Shown: positions 33,132 through 42,085, numbered from the stretch's first letter. The stretch is 64,000 bases of DNA from UBA6918 sp040754425 (GCA_040754425.1 JBFMCR010000015.1:1-64000), one strand, 5' to 3'. Notes: generated from the letters alone by a model not told the origin. Made by a program: numbers and translations.

Positions 33132-35045
33132 ATGAGCGCCATACTGGAAAAGGGGATAGCCGACTACAGCCGCCGGCGCGACGACCTCGTCGCCGGCATC
33201 ACCGAGTTCGCCGACTGGCTGGACCGTTATCACGGCATGGACGCCGAGCGCAATCTGCGCATGATCGAACTCGCCGATGCCCTGCGCAAGGATCGACTCA
33301 CCCTGGCCTTCGTCGCCGAATACTCGCGCGGCAAGACCGAACTCATCAACGCCCTGTTTTTCGCCGACCACGGACAGCGCCTGTTGCCGTCCGATCCCGG
33401 CCGCACCACCATGTGCCCGACCGAAATCTGCTACCAGGAAGGCCAGGATCCGCAGTTGCGGCTGCTGCCCATCGAAACCCGCTTGCAGACCGAGCCGCTC
33501 GCGCACTTCAAGCTGCAGCCCATCGAGTGGAGCACCATCAAGCTCGATCCGGAAGACCCCGGGCAGATGCGCGGCGCGCTCTATAAGCTCACCGAAACCC
33601 GCCGCGTGACCCGGGCCGAGGCCGAATCGCTGGGCCTGTTCAATCCCGACAGCGAGACCGGCTCTTTCGGCGCGAGCGATAACGGCCTGGTGGAAATTCC
33701 CGCCTGGCGCTATGCCATCGTCAATTTCCCGCACCCGCTGCTCAAGGCCGGGCTGTGCATCCTCGACACCCCCGGACTCAATGCCTTGGGCGCCGAGCCC
33801 GAACTCACCCTGTCGAGCATTCCCAACGCACATGCGGTGTTCTTTCTGCTCGCCACCGACACCGGGGTGACCAAGTCCGACCTGGAAATCTGGCAGCACT
33901 TTGTTCACCGCCACATCAACTACCACGTCGCGGTGCTGAACAAGATCGACATGTTGTGGGACGATCTGCGCGGCGAGCTGGCCTTCCGCGCCACCATGCA
34001 CCGCCAGCTGGAGGAAACCGCGCGCGTGCTCAAACTGCCGGAAAGCCGGGTGTTCGCGGTATCGGCGCAAAAGGCCCTGGTCGGCAAGATCAGGAACGAC
34101 CCGGACCTGATCGCGCGCTCGGGCATCGGCAGCCTGGAATCCCTGCTCGCAGACAAGATCGTGCCGGCCCGGCGCGAAATCCTGTTCCAGGGCGCCATCA
34201 CCCAGGTCGCCGAGCACGTCGACAACGAGCGTGCCGCCCTGTCCGCGAGGCTGCGCGAAGGCCTGCAGAACCTGCAGAGACTGGCCGCCGTTTCCGGCAA
34301 GGGCAAGGAAATGGCCGCCCGGTTACGCACCAACCTGGTCAAGGACAAGGTGCGCTACGACGCCACCGCCGCCCAGTTCCGCGCCACGCGCAAGGCCCTG
34401 CAGGAACACGGCGACCAACTGCTCGATCGTTTGTCCGAAAACGCCTTGCATGGGATGCTGCAGGAAGCGCGCGAATCCATGGACGGCAGCTGGACCACCA
34501 AGGGCCTGATCCGCTCCATGCACAGCCTTTCCGAGCAAACCATCCAGCGCTTTGCCCAGGCGGAAAAACTCTCCGTGGCCATGCAGCAGTACCTGCTCGC
34601 CGCGTGCGAGCGCTTTCACAAGGAGCACGGGCTGCCGCGCATGGCCATCACCACGCTCGACCTCACCTCCTACCGCCTGCGCATGGACAAGCTCATGCAG
34701 GAGACCGAGGACTTCTGCAGCGATCCCGCCAACCTGCTGGTGGAAAAACACTTCATGATCCGCCGCTTCTACAACGAGGTCGCGGCCGAAACCCAGAAGA
34801 CCTACGAACTCGCCGCGCGCGAAGCCAGACGCTGGCTTTCCATCGCCCTCGACCCCGTCATCCAGCGCATCCGCGGCTACAAGCAGCTGCTGGAAGAGCG
34901 CATGGAAACCATGCGCCGCATCAGCGAAAACGTCGGCGGCGTGCAGGAGCAGATGATCCTGGTCAAGGCCGGCATAGACAAGCTGCGCAGGCAGAAGGCG
35001 GAACTGGATGCGATCGCGAAGCGGTTCGGGGCGTTGAACGACTGA
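33132..35045 (+). CDS. dynamin-like GTPase family protein
   Basis: Large GTPase of 637 residues. It has a degenerate P-loop FVAEYSRGKTELINALF (residues ~59-75), G2 threonine region DPGRTTMCPTEI, G3 LDTPGLNALG and G4 VLNKIDMLWDD. A long helical C-terminal region follows, ending in a coiled coil (NVGGVQEQMILVKAGIDKLR). No membrane spans are predicted, but dynamin-like proteins bind membranes through helical tips. Bacterial dynamins are implicated in membrane repair, phage defence or vesicle formation; no role is assignable here. It starts 12 bases after yggU. Confidence 0.78.
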   Translation: MSAILEKGIADYSRRRDDLVAGITEFADWLDRYHGMDAERNLRMIELADALRKDRLTLAFVAEYSRGKTELINALFFADHGQRLLPSDPGRTTMCPTEICYQEGQDPQLRLLPIETRLQTEPLAHFKLQPIEWSTIKLDPEDPGQMRGALYKLTETRRVTRAEAESLGLFNPDSETGSFGASDNGLVEIPAWRYAIVNFPHPLLKAGLCILDTPGLNALGAEPELTLSSIPNAHAVFFLLATDTGVTKSDLEIWQHFVHRHINYHVAVLNKIDMLWDDLRGELAFRATMHRQLEETARVLKLPESRVFAVSAQKALVGKIRNDPDLIARSGIGSLESLLADKIVPARREILFQGAITQVAEHVDNERAALSARLREGLQNLQRLAAVSGKGKEMAARLRTNLVKDKVRYDATAAQFRATRKALQEHGDQLLDRLSENALHGMLQEARESMDGSWTTKGLIRSMHSLSEQTIQRFAQAEKLSVAMQQYLLAACERFHKEHGLPRMAITTLDLTSYRLRMDKLMQETEDFCSDPANLLVEKHFMIRRFYNEVAAETQKTYELAAREARRWLSIALDPVIQRIRGYKQLLEERMETMRRISENVGGVQEQMILVKAGIDKLRRQKAELDAIAKRFGALND

Positions 35046-35062
35046 CGTCCTGGAGAATGGCT

Positions 35063-35357
35063 AGCCCGGATATTTCACCAAGCCAGCCTTAAATTAGACG
35101 GAAAGGCTCATGGATACGGGCCTTGTGTGCAATCAAGTTCAAGGGTTCGGCCACGTCATCGGCGCAGCGAGGCGGAGAATCGCATCAAGAAGGCGCAGCT
35201 CGGTCTGTTCGTCGCACGCGCCGGTTGCCACAGCTTCCTTGCCAACCGGCTGCGCCTGATGTTCGCCGCGCTGCCTGTTTTTCGGGCAGCATCCGCCTTG
35301 CGCCACCCCGATTGCCCGTCTCGCATCACTTCCGCCGACTCGTCGGCATATAGATGA
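35063..35357 (+). mobile_element. remnant of an IS1380-type insertion sequence
   Basis: Starts with an IS-end-like sequence (AGCCCGGATATTTCACC). In the frame beginning at GTG 35127 it encodes EAENRIKKAQLGLFVARAGC followed by HSFLANRLRLMFAALP. This resembles the C-terminal end of IS1380-family transposases (ENRIKEQQLDLF...N.LRL...L). Everything upstream of that is missing, and the other end is not recognisable. It occupies the whole 322-base gap between the dynamin gene and tsaC. I see no other gene there. Confidence 0.6.
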
Positions 35358-35367
35358 ATTGTCCGGG

Positions 35368-35958
35368 TCAGTGCCTCAGGATCGTGCCGCTGGCAAGATC
35401 AATGAGAGTGGATGGCCGCTTGCGCGCGCCGATTTTGCCTTCCAGCACGCACACGCGCTTACCGAATACGGCCTCGCATTCCGCCGCCGTTTTGGCGGGG
35501 TTGTTGCCGCTCCTGTTGGCGCTGGTGGACACCAGCGCCATGCCTGCCTGTTTGCACAACTTGGCCGCGCCGGGATGTGCGGTGATGCGCACCGCCACGC
35601 TGCCGCGCCCGCCGGTGAGCCACTTGGGACAGGTTTTCGCGGCCGGCAACACCCAGGTCACCGGGCCGGGCCAGCGACCCTTGTGCCAGGCCGCCTCGAT
35701 GGAGGCGCGGGTGGCGTAAGGGCGCAGTTGATTGCGGTTGGCGGCGATGAGGATCAGTCCCTTGTCAGCCGTGCGGCCCTTGAGCTTGAGGATTTTTTCG
35801 ACCGCATGCCGGTTCATAGGATCACAGCCGAGGCCGTAGCAGGATTCCGTGGGATAGGCGATAACGCCGCCTTGTCTGAGAAAAGCGCGCAGCGCACTGA
35901 GTTTGCCCCCCTCACCCCTGCCCCTCTTTCGCGGGGGGGAGCAAGGTTCACTTCTCAC
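35368..35958 (-). CDS. tsaC: threonylcarbamoyl-AMP synthase (TsaC/YrdC/Sua5)
   Basis: Makes threonylcarbamoyl-AMP for the universal t6A37 modification of ANN-decoding tRNAs. The YrdC domain has LRQGGVIAYPTESCYGLGCD, KLKGRTADKGLILIA, GPVTWVLPA, VAVRITAHP and ALVSTSANRSGNNPAK. The first ~20 residues of the longest frame (GTG at 35958: MRSEPCSPPRKRGRGEGGKL) are translated from a heptamer repeat array. The true start is uncertain and may lie inside or just after it. The gene follows purD closely on the same strand. Confidence 0.88.
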   Translation of the reverse strand: MRSEPCSPPRKRGRGEGGKLSALRAFLRQGGVIAYPTESCYGLGCDPMNRHAVEKILKLKGRTADKGLILIAANRNQLRPYATRASIEAAWHKGRWPGPVTWVLPAAKTCPKWLTGGRGSVAVRITAHPGAAKLCKQAGMALVSTSANRSGNNPAKTAAECEAVFGKRVCVLEGKIGARKRPSTLIDLASGTILRH

Positions 35959-35983
35959 GCCCCACCCCTCACGCCTTACGGTT
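35909..35983. repeat. heptamer array across the purD stop and tsaC start
   Basis: On the minus strand the units CGTAAGG, CGTGAGG, GGTGGGG, CGTGAGA, AGTGAAC follow each other, then a C-rich hairpin (CCCCCCCGCGAAAGAGGGGC) and AGGGGTGAGGGGG. The purD stop codon and the presumed GTG start of tsaC both lie within the array. Confidence 0.7.
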
Positions 35984-37243
35984 CAAGGCCCGGTAGCCGA
36001 TGTCCCTGCGGTATTGCATGCCCGCAAAGCGAATCTGCGCCACCGCCTCGTAGGCGCGCTTTTGCGCCATTTTCACGCTGTCGCCCAAGGCGGTGACGGC
36101 AAGCACGCGGCCGCCGCTGGTCAGCAGTTTGCCGTCGACCAGTTGCGTGCCGGCATGGAAAACGTGCAGATCTTCGGCATCCTTGGGCAGGCCCTCGATG
36201 ACGTCGCCCTTCCTTGGGCTGTCGGGATAGTTGGCGGCAGCCAGCACCACGGCCAGCGCAGTGCGGCGGTCCCACTCCGCCTCGACCCTGTCGAGTTTGC
36301 CGTCGAGCGCGTGCTCGACCAGGGTCACGAGGTCGGTTTTCAACCGCATCATGATGGGCTGGGTCTCGGGGTCACCCATGCGGCAGTTGAATTCCAGCAC
36401 CCTGATCGCGCCATCTTCGCCGATCATCACACCGGCATAAAGAAAGCCGGTATAGGGAATGCCGTCTTTCGCCATGCCGGCCACGGTGGGATTGATGACC
36501 TCGCGCATGATCTTGGCGTGCATATCGGGCGTCACCACCGGTGCGGGCGAATAGGCGCCCATGCCGCCGGTGTTGGGGCCGGCATCGCCATCCAAAAGGC
36601 GTTTGTGGTCCTGGCTGGAAGCCAGCGGCAGCACGTATTTGCCGTCGACCATGACGATGAAGCTGGCTTCCTCGCCGGTAAGGCATTCTTCGATCACCAC
36701 ACGCGCGCCGGCTTCGCCCAGCCTGTTGCCGGAAAGCATGTCGTCGATGGCCGCATGCGCTTCCTGCAGCGTCTGCGCCACCACCACGCCCTTTCCGGCG
36801 GCCAGCCCGTCGGCCTTGATGACGATGGGCGCGCCCTCGGCATCGACATAGGCATGCGCCGCGCCGGCATCGGTGAAAGTGCGGTAGCGGGCGGTGGGGA
36901 TGTTGTGCCGCGCCATGAAGGCTTTGGCGAAATCCTTGGAGGATTCGAGCTGCGCCGCGGCTTTGACCGGACCGAAGATTTTCAGGCCTGCGGCGCGAAA
37001 GGCATCGACGACACCTTCGGCCAGGGGCGCCTCGGGGCCGACCACGGTGAGCTGGATGTTTTCGCGCCGGGCGAATTCGACCAGTTCGGCAACGGCCGTG
37101 ATCGGCACGTTCTCGAGGTCGGGCTCGAGCGCGGTGCCGCCGTTGCCGGGGGCGACGTAAACCTTTTGCATGCGCGGCGACTGCGCAAGCTTCCATGCCA
37201 GTGCATGTTCGCGGCCGCCGTTTCCGATTACCAGTAATTTCAT
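35969..37243 (-). CDS. purD: phosphoribosylamine-glycine ligase
   Basis: GAR synthetase, second step of purine synthesis, 424 residues, ATP-grasp fold. It has MKLLVIGNGGREHALAWKLA, VVGPEAPLAEGVVDAF, VVIKADGLAAGKGVVVA, PNTGGMGAYSPAP and RVLEFNCRMGDPETQPIMMR. It lies downstream of purH with a heptamer hairpin between them. The last codons (ALNRKA) and stop run into a second repeat array. Confidence 0.97.
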   Translation of the reverse strand: MKLLVIGNGGREHALAWKLAQSPRMQKVYVAPGNGGTALEPDLENVPITAVAELVEFARRENIQLTVVGPEAPLAEGVVDAFRAAGLKIFGPVKAAAQLESSKDFAKAFMARHNIPTARYRTFTDAGAAHAYVDAEGAPIVIKADGLAAGKGVVVAQTLQEAHAAIDDMLSGNRLGEAGARVVIEECLTGEEASFIVMVDGKYVLPLASSQDHKRLLDGDAGPNTGGMGAYSPAPVVTPDMHAKIMREVINPTVAGMAKDGIPYTGFLYAGVMIGEDGAIRVLEFNCRMGDPETQPIMMRLKTDLVTLVEHALDGKLDRVEAEWDRRTALAVVLAAANYPDSPRKGDVIEGLPKDAEDLHVFHAGTQLVDGKLLTSGGRVLAVTALGDSVKMAQKRAYEAVAQIRFAGMQYRRDIGYRALNRKA

Positions 37244-37270
37244 ATTGAGTGGGACTGTATGAGCTAAAGG

Positions 37271-37384
37271 GATCAGGATTCAGGGATCAGGATTCAGTGG
37301 TGGTGCGGGCATAGCCCGCGCATTTGATTTTGAGGGGGCTAAGGTAGCCCATTCCCTGACCCCTGAATCCCGACCCCTGACCCC
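37271..37384. repeat. heptamer inverted-repeat element, purH-purD gap
   Basis: Left arm GATCAGG, ATTCAGG, GATCAGG, ATTCAGT (37271-37298). Right arm CCCTGAC, CCCTGAA, TCCCGAC, CCCTGAC (37354-37381), reaching the purH stop codon. In between is a small hairpin (GCGGGCATAGCCCGC). It is the same family and the same placement relative to a stop codon as in the cbbL-cbbS and cbbQ1-cbbO1 gaps. Confidence 0.88.
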
Positions 37385-38934
37385 TAGTGTCTGAAGTGCC
37401 GCATGCCGGTGAACACCATGGCCATGCCGTGCTCGTCCGCTGCGGCGATGACCTCCTCGTCGCGCATGGAACCGCCGGGCTGGATGACGGCTGCGATGCC
37501 CGCCTGGGCGGCGCTGTCGATGCCGTCGCGAAATGGGAAGAAGGCATCGGAGGCCATCACCGAACCTTTCACTTCCAGCCCGGCATGCTCGGCCTTGATC
37601 GCGGCGATGCGCGCGGAATTCACCCGGCTCATCTGGCCGGCGCCGATGCCGATGGTCATGTTGTCCCTGGCGTAGACGATGGCGTTGGACTTGACGAACT
37701 TGGCCACGCGCCAGGCGAACAGCAGGTCGCGCATTTCGGTTTCAGAAGGCACGCGCTTGGTCACCACCCGGATCTCGCCGGTCAGCGCAAGGTCGGCATC
37801 CTGCACCAGGAGGCCGCCGGTCACGCGCTTGAAGTCGAGGCGCTTGCCGGGCTCGGCAGGCCACTGGCCGCATGCGAGCACGCGCACGTTTTTCTTCGCC
37901 GCCGCCACTTCCACCGCCGCCGCGGAAACCTTGGGCGCGATGACGACTTCGACGAACTGGCGCTCGACGATGACTTTCATGGTCTCGGCGTCGAGCTCGC
38001 CGTTGAAGGCGATGATGCCGCCGAAGGCCGATTCCGGATCGGTCTTGTAGGCGCGGTCGTAGGCTTCCAGCAGGCTGGCGCCGCAGGCCACGCCGCAGGG
38101 ATTGGCGTGCTTGACGATGACGCAGGCGGGGGCGGCGTCGAACTGCTTCGCGCATTCCAGCGCGGCGTCGGCGTCTGCGATGTTGTTGTAGGACAATTCC
38201 TTGCCCTGCAGCTGTTTGGCGGTGGCGATGCCGGCCTCCTTCACATCGGCCTCGACATAGAAGGCCGCGTTCTGGTGCGGGTTCTCGCCGTAGCGCATGG
38301 CCTGCGCCTTCTTGAATTGCAGGTTGATGGTGCGCGGAAATTCCGACTTCTCGATGATGCCGCCGAAGTAGTTGGCGATCGCGCCGTCGTAGGCGGCAGT
38401 ATGCTCGAAGGCCTTGATGGCGAGCGAGAAGCGCGTTTCCCGCGTCACGCCGCCCGCCTTCATCTCGGCCAGCACCACGGCATAATCGGCCGGATCGGTG
38501 ACGATGGTCACAAAGGCATGGTTCTTGGCCGAGGAGCGCACCATGGCCGGGCCGCCGATGTCGATGTTTTCGATGGCGTCCTCCAGCGTGCAGCCCGGCT
38601 TGGCGATGGTCTCGCGGAAGGGGTAGAGGTTGACCACGACGAGATCGATGTTGGGAATGCCGTGCTCGCGCATGGTCGCCACATGCGAAGGATCGTCGCG
38701 CCGGCCGAGGATGCCGCCGTGCACCTTGGGATGCAGGGTTTTCACGCGGCCGTCGAGCATTTCCGGGAAGCCGGTGTAGTCTGAAATCTCCGTAACCTTG
38801 ACGCCGTTGTCGGCGAGCAGCCTGGCGGTGCCGCCGGTGGAGATGATGTCGACGCCCATGGCTGCGAGTTCGCGGGCGAATTCCAGGATGCCGGACTTGT
38901 CCGACACACTGATCAAAGCGCGTTCGATTTTCAT
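37384..38934 (-). CDS. purH: bifunctional AICAR transformylase / IMP cyclohydrolase
   Basis: Catalyses the last two steps of IMP synthesis, 516 residues. The N-terminal MGS-like cyclohydrolase domain has ALISVSDKSGILEFARELAA, ISTGGTARLL and KTLHPKVHGGILGRR. The C-terminal transformylase domain has LRYGENPHQNAAFY and the catalytic KHANPCG, then IGIGAGQMSRVNSA. The ATG at 38934 (MKIERAL) is used; upstream in-frame codons come from a repeat. It is the first of the purH-purD pair, directly downstream of fis. Confidence 0.97.
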   Translation of the reverse strand: MKIERALISVSDKSGILEFARELAAMGVDIISTGGTARLLADNGVKVTEISDYTGFPEMLDGRVKTLHPKVHGGILGRRDDPSHVATMREHGIPNIDLVVVNLYPFRETIAKPGCTLEDAIENIDIGGPAMVRSSAKNHAFVTIVTDPADYAVVLAEMKAGGVTRETRFSLAIKAFEHTAAYDGAIANYFGGIIEKSEFPRTINLQFKKAQAMRYGENPHQNAAFYVEADVKEAGIATAKQLQGKELSYNNIADADAALECAKQFDAAPACVIVKHANPCGVACGASLLEAYDRAYKTDPESAFGGIIAFNGELDAETMKVIVERQFVEVVIAPKVSAAAVEVAAAKKNVRVLACGQWPAEPGKRLDFKRVTGGLLVQDADLALTGEIRVVTKRVPSETEMRDLLFAWRVAKFVKSNAIVYARDNMTIGIGAGQMSRVNSARIAAIKAEHAGLEVKGSVMASDAFFPFRDGIDSAAQAGIAAVIQPGGSMRDEEVIAAADEHGMAMVFTGMRHFRH

Positions 38935-38960
38935 TTGCCAATCAAAAGTTGAAAAAAGCC

Positions 38961-39037
38961 TGAACAAGGGGGACATGAGTACAAGAGGAAAGGCAAAACA
39001 AAGCAATTACTCCTGTCCTCTTGTCCTCCTTGTTCAT
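38961..39037. repeat. GAGGACA-type inverted repeat, fis-purH gap
   Basis: Outer arms TGAACAAGG (38961-) and CCTTGTTCA (-39037) are perfect inverse complements. Inside are GGGACATGAGTACAAGAGGA and ACTCCTGTCCTCTTGTCCTC. It fills most of the gap between fis and purH. Confidence 0.85.
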
Positions 39038-39055
39038 GTTTTGGTTTTTAATTGC

Positions 39056-39295
39056 TCAGTCGCTCAGGCCGTGCTGTTTGAGCTTTTTGCGCAGGGTGTT
39101 GCGGTTGATGCCCAGCATTTCCGCAGCGCGGGTCTGGTTGCCTTCGGCGCGGTCCATGATGTAGGTCAGCAGCGGCTTTTCCAGCGCCAGGATGGCCATT
39201 TCGTAAATGCCTGCCGGTTCTTCCCCGTCCAGGTCCTTGAAATAGCGGTTGAGCGTCTTGCGCACACAAGCCCCAAGCTCGTTTTCTTCCATCAA
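39056..39295 (-). CDS. fis: Fis nucleoid-associated DNA-binding protein
   Basis: 79 residues. The C-terminal helix-turn-helix NQTRAAEMLGINRNTLRKKL is the Fis signature, with the preceding dimerisation helices (GIYEMAILALEKPLLTYIMD). Fis bends DNA and activates rRNA and other growth genes. It lies 11 bases downstream of dusB, the same dusB-fis operon as in enterobacteria. Confidence 0.93.
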   Translation of the reverse strand: MMEENELGACVRKTLNRYFKDLDGEEPAGIYEMAILALEKPLLTYIMDRAEGNQTRAAEMLGINRNTLRKKLKQHGLSD

Positions 39296-39306
39296 GATAC
39301 TTCTCC

Positions 39307-40326
39307 CTATGCGGCCAGTTCGACTGGCTCGATTTCGTATTGCAGGGTGTTGCTGGCGCGGGCGGCCTGGGAAAAGAACTCGTCCACGCTTTCCAGTTGT
39401 TCCTTGACGGTTTCCAGGTGATTCATGCGATGGCGAAAGCTGGCGGCATTGGCCAGGCCGCGCGTGTACCAGGAAATGTGCTTGCGCGCGACGCGCAAGC
39501 CGGTGTGCTCGCCGTAGAATGCGTACAAATCTTCCAGATGCGCTTTCAGCACCTGATGAATTTCGCTTACCTGTGGCGGCGGCAAATGCCTACCGGTTTT
39601 CAAATAATGGTCGATTTCGCGAAAAATCCAAGGGCGGCCCTGCGCGGCGCGCCCGATCATGACGGCGTCGGCCCCGGTGTATTCCAGGACGAATTTTGCC
39701 TTTTCCGGCGTGGTGATGTCGCCGTTGGCGATGATCGGGATGCTCGCTTCGGCCTTGACCGCGGCGATGGTGTCGTATTCTGCCTCGCCGGTGTAGCCGC
39801 AGGCGCGCGTGCGGCCGTGGATGGCCAGGGCCTGGATGCCGGAACCCTCGGCGATTTTCAGCACGTTCAGCGCATTGCGGTGCGAGCGGTCCCAGCCGGT
39901 GCGTATCTTCAGCGTTACCGGCACTTCGGGCACGGCCTTCACCACGGCGACGAGTATCTGTTCGACCAGGGCCTCGTTCTGCAGCAGCGCCGAGCCGGCC
40001 ATGACATTGCACACCTTCTTGGCCGGGCAGCCCATGTTGATGTCGATGATCTGCGCACCGCGCTCGACGTTGTGGCGCGCAGCCTCGGCCATCATGGCCG
40101 GGTCGGCGCCGGCGATCTGCACCGACTTGGGCTCGACCTCGCCTTCGTGGTCGGCACGGCGCCGGGTCTTGCTGCTGCCGTAGAGCAGCGAGTTCGAGGT
40201 CACCATCTCGCTTACTGCCATGCCCGCGCCCAGCCGCTTGCACAGCTGGCGGAACGGACGATCGGTCACACCCGCCATGGGGGCGACGATCAGATTGTTC
40301 TTGAGAAGATGGGGACCGATACGCAT
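39307..40326 (-). CDS. dusB: tRNA-dihydrouridine synthase B
   Basis: FMN-dependent enzyme reducing uridine to dihydrouridine in tRNA, 339 residues. It has a TIM barrel with APMAGVTDRPFRQLCKRLGA, the catalytic cysteine in DINMGCPAKKVC, RTGWDRSHRNAL, IHGRTRACGYTGEAEYD, IANGDITTPEKA and MIGRAAQGRPWIF. A C-terminal helical RNA-binding domain follows. The ATG at 40326 (MRIGPHLLKNNLIVAPMAG) is the usual start; an upstream start would add 30 unrelated residues. It is cotranscribed with fis. Confidence 0.96.
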   Translation of the reverse strand: MRIGPHLLKNNLIVAPMAGVTDRPFRQLCKRLGAGMAVSEMVTSNSLLYGSSKTRRRADHEGEVEPKSVQIAGADPAMMAEAARHNVERGAQIIDINMGCPAKKVCNVMAGSALLQNEALVEQILVAVVKAVPEVPVTLKIRTGWDRSHRNALNVLKIAEGSGIQALAIHGRTRACGYTGEAEYDTIAAVKAEASIPIIANGDITTPEKAKFVLEYTGADAVMIGRAAQGRPWIFREIDHYLKTGRHLPPPQVSEIHQVLKAHLEDLYAFYGEHTGLRVARKHISWYTRGLANAASFRHRMNHLETVKEQLESVDEFFSQAARASNTLQYEIEPVELAA

Positions 40327-40467
40327 AGGGGGTGGAATTTTACCCCCGCAAGTGCGGCGATGGGAAACTGATTGCGTATTTTTTATGCAATGGCTTTCCG
40401 CAATCAATTGAATCAAATAATTTTCATGTTACAAATCTACCATCCAAGTTAAACCACAACAGGAGGA

Positions 40468-40893
40468 ATGATGAGCTTCATCTCGGAATTCAAGGAGTTC
40501 GCCGTCAAGGGCAATGCCGTCGATCTGGCCATCGGCGTCATCATCGGCGCGGCCTTCGGCAAGATCGTGTCATCCATCGTGGATGACCTGATCATGCCCG
40601 TCATTGGTGCAATTTCCGGCGGTTTCGATTTCAGCAACCTGTTCATTGCCCTGAAGGACGTACCGCCCGACGTCGCCATGACCCTGGCCGAAGTGAAAAA
40701 GGCCGGCATTCCGGTATTCGCCTACGGCAACTTCCTCACCATCCTGCTCAATTTCATCATCCTGGCGCTGGTGATCTTCGTCATGGTCAAGCAGATCAAT
40801 CGCCTGAAAAAGGAAGCGCCGCCGCCCGACCCTGCGGCACCGCCGGAAGACATCGTGCTGTTGCGCGAAATCCGCGACAGTCTGAAGAAATAA
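40468..40893 (+). CDS. mscL: large-conductance mechanosensitive channel
   Basis: Pentameric tension-gated channel protecting against hypo-osmotic shock, 141 residues. It has N-terminal helix MMSFISEFKEFAVKGNAVDL, TM1 AIGVIIGAAFGKIVSSIVDD and periplasmic loop VPPDVAMTLAEVKKAGIPVF. TM2 GNFLTILLNFIILALVIFVM is followed by cytoplasmic helix PEDIVLLREIRDSLKK. AGGAGGA precedes the start. It diverges from dusB across 141 bases. Confidence 0.97.
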   Translation: MMSFISEFKEFAVKGNAVDLAIGVIIGAAFGKIVSSIVDDLIMPVIGAISGGFDFSNLFIALKDVPPDVAMTLAEVKKAGIPVFAYGNFLTILLNFIILALVIFVMVKQINRLKKEAPPPDPAAPPEDIVLLREIRDSLKK

Positions 40894-40984
40894 ACCTGCC
40901 GACCGCTTGTCGGCGGACGTTGTCGGGGCGGCCATCTAAGGCTGCTAGAATGGACTTCGCACGAGTCATTTGCGGAGTGCGGCG

Positions 40985-42085
40985 ATGAAAACACAACTGC
41001 CTGTCGCGGTCCTGTCCGTCCTGCTAGCCGGCAGCGCGCTCGCCGCCGAGCCGGCACAGGGAGAGCTGGGCCTGCTGCTGGGCGGCAGCCTGGTGGACAA
41101 CGACATGAGCGGCAGCGAGGACGACGTGCTGCAGCCGCTCATCGGCATCCGCTACGCGTATCGTCTCGGCACTTCCACCAGCTTTTTCAGCGACCTCACC
41201 CATACCGGCGTCAACGGCAGCCGCGCAGGCGTGGGTGACGGCAAAATCACCACCCTGCGCGGCGGCATGGAATGGCTATTCTCGCGCCAGCCCCGTTACA
41301 ACTGGTTTCTGGCCGGCGGCCTGGGCGCCGTGAACGTCAACACCGACAGCGGCCCCGATTTCACCCGGCCGCTGCTGTCGCTGGGCGTGGGACAGAACTG
41401 GACCGCAGGCATGGACGAGGGTTTCCGCTGGGAATTCCGCGCCGACCAGTCCCTGGGCAATGACAGCCTGCCGGGTTCCAGCCTCACCAATTTCCAGGCT
41501 CTGCTGGGCTATTCCTGGGGCGTGGGCGCACCGCTGGACACCGACAGCGACGGCGTGCCCGACCGGCGCGACCTGTGCACGGGCACGTCCGCCGGCACCA
41601 GGGTGGACGGCAACGGCTGCCCGCTGGATAGCGACGGCGACGGACTGGCCGGCAACGAGGACAAATGCCCGCACCTGTACGCCAAAACCGCGGACGGCTG
41701 TCCGGCGGCGACTGCGACGGCTGCGCCGGCCCCGACACCCGTGCACGGGAAACTGATTCTGGAAGGCGTGAATTTCGACAACGACCTGGCCAAGCTGCGC
41801 CCCGATGCGATTGCCGCGCTCGATCGGGCGGTTGAAACCCTGAAAGACTGGGGCAAGGTGAAAGTGGAAATCGCCGGGCACACCGATTCGACGGCTTCGC
41901 AAAGCCACAACCAGGCGCTTTCCAGGCGCCGCGCCAACGCCGTGCGCGACTACCTCATCGGCAAAGGCATCCCCGCCGAGCGCCTCGTCGCGAAGGGTTA
42001 CGGCGAAGACGTGCCCATCGCCGACAATGCCACGGCGGAAGGCCGCGCCCGCAACCGGCGCGTGGAACTGGTTCCGCTCGAATAG
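40985..42085 (+). CDS. OmpA-family outer-membrane protein with calcium-type repeats
   Basis: 366 residues. The signal peptide is MKTQLPVAVLSVLLAGSALA. An N-terminal beta-barrel follows (~residues 22-175, alternating strands such as AYRLGTSTSFFSDLTHTG). Next are two thrombospondin-3-like acidic repeats (DTDSDGVPDRRDLCTG, DSDGDGLAGNEDKCPH), an Ala/Pro linker, and a C-terminal peptidoglycan-binding OmpA domain (NFDNDLAKLRPDAIAALDRA, IAGHTDSTASQSHNQALSRR, GYGEDVPIADNATAEGRARN). This is an envelope-anchoring porin-like protein. It stands alone, convergent with polA. Confidence 0.9.
   Translation: MKTQLPVAVLSVLLAGSALAAEPAQGELGLLLGGSLVDNDMSGSEDDVLQPLIGIRYAYRLGTSTSFFSDLTHTGVNGSRAGVGDGKITTLRGGMEWLFSRQPRYNWFLAGGLGAVNVNTDSGPDFTRPLLSLGVGQNWTAGMDEGFRWEFRADQSLGNDSLPGSSLTNFQALLGYSWGVGAPLDTDSDGVPDRRDLCTGTSAGTRVDGNGCPLDSDGDGLAGNEDKCPHLYAKTADGCPAATATAAPAPTPVHGKLILEGVNFDNDLAKLRPDAIAALDRAVETLKDWGKVKVEIAGHTDSTASQSHNQALSRRRANAVRDYLIGKGIPAERLVAKGYGEDVPIADNATAEGRARNRRVELVPLE

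Noticed and set aside
35127..35357. A 76-codon open frame as an intact gene
   Set aside because: Only the C-terminal stretch resembles a transposase and the N-terminus is missing, so it is annotated as an IS remnant rather than a functional gene.
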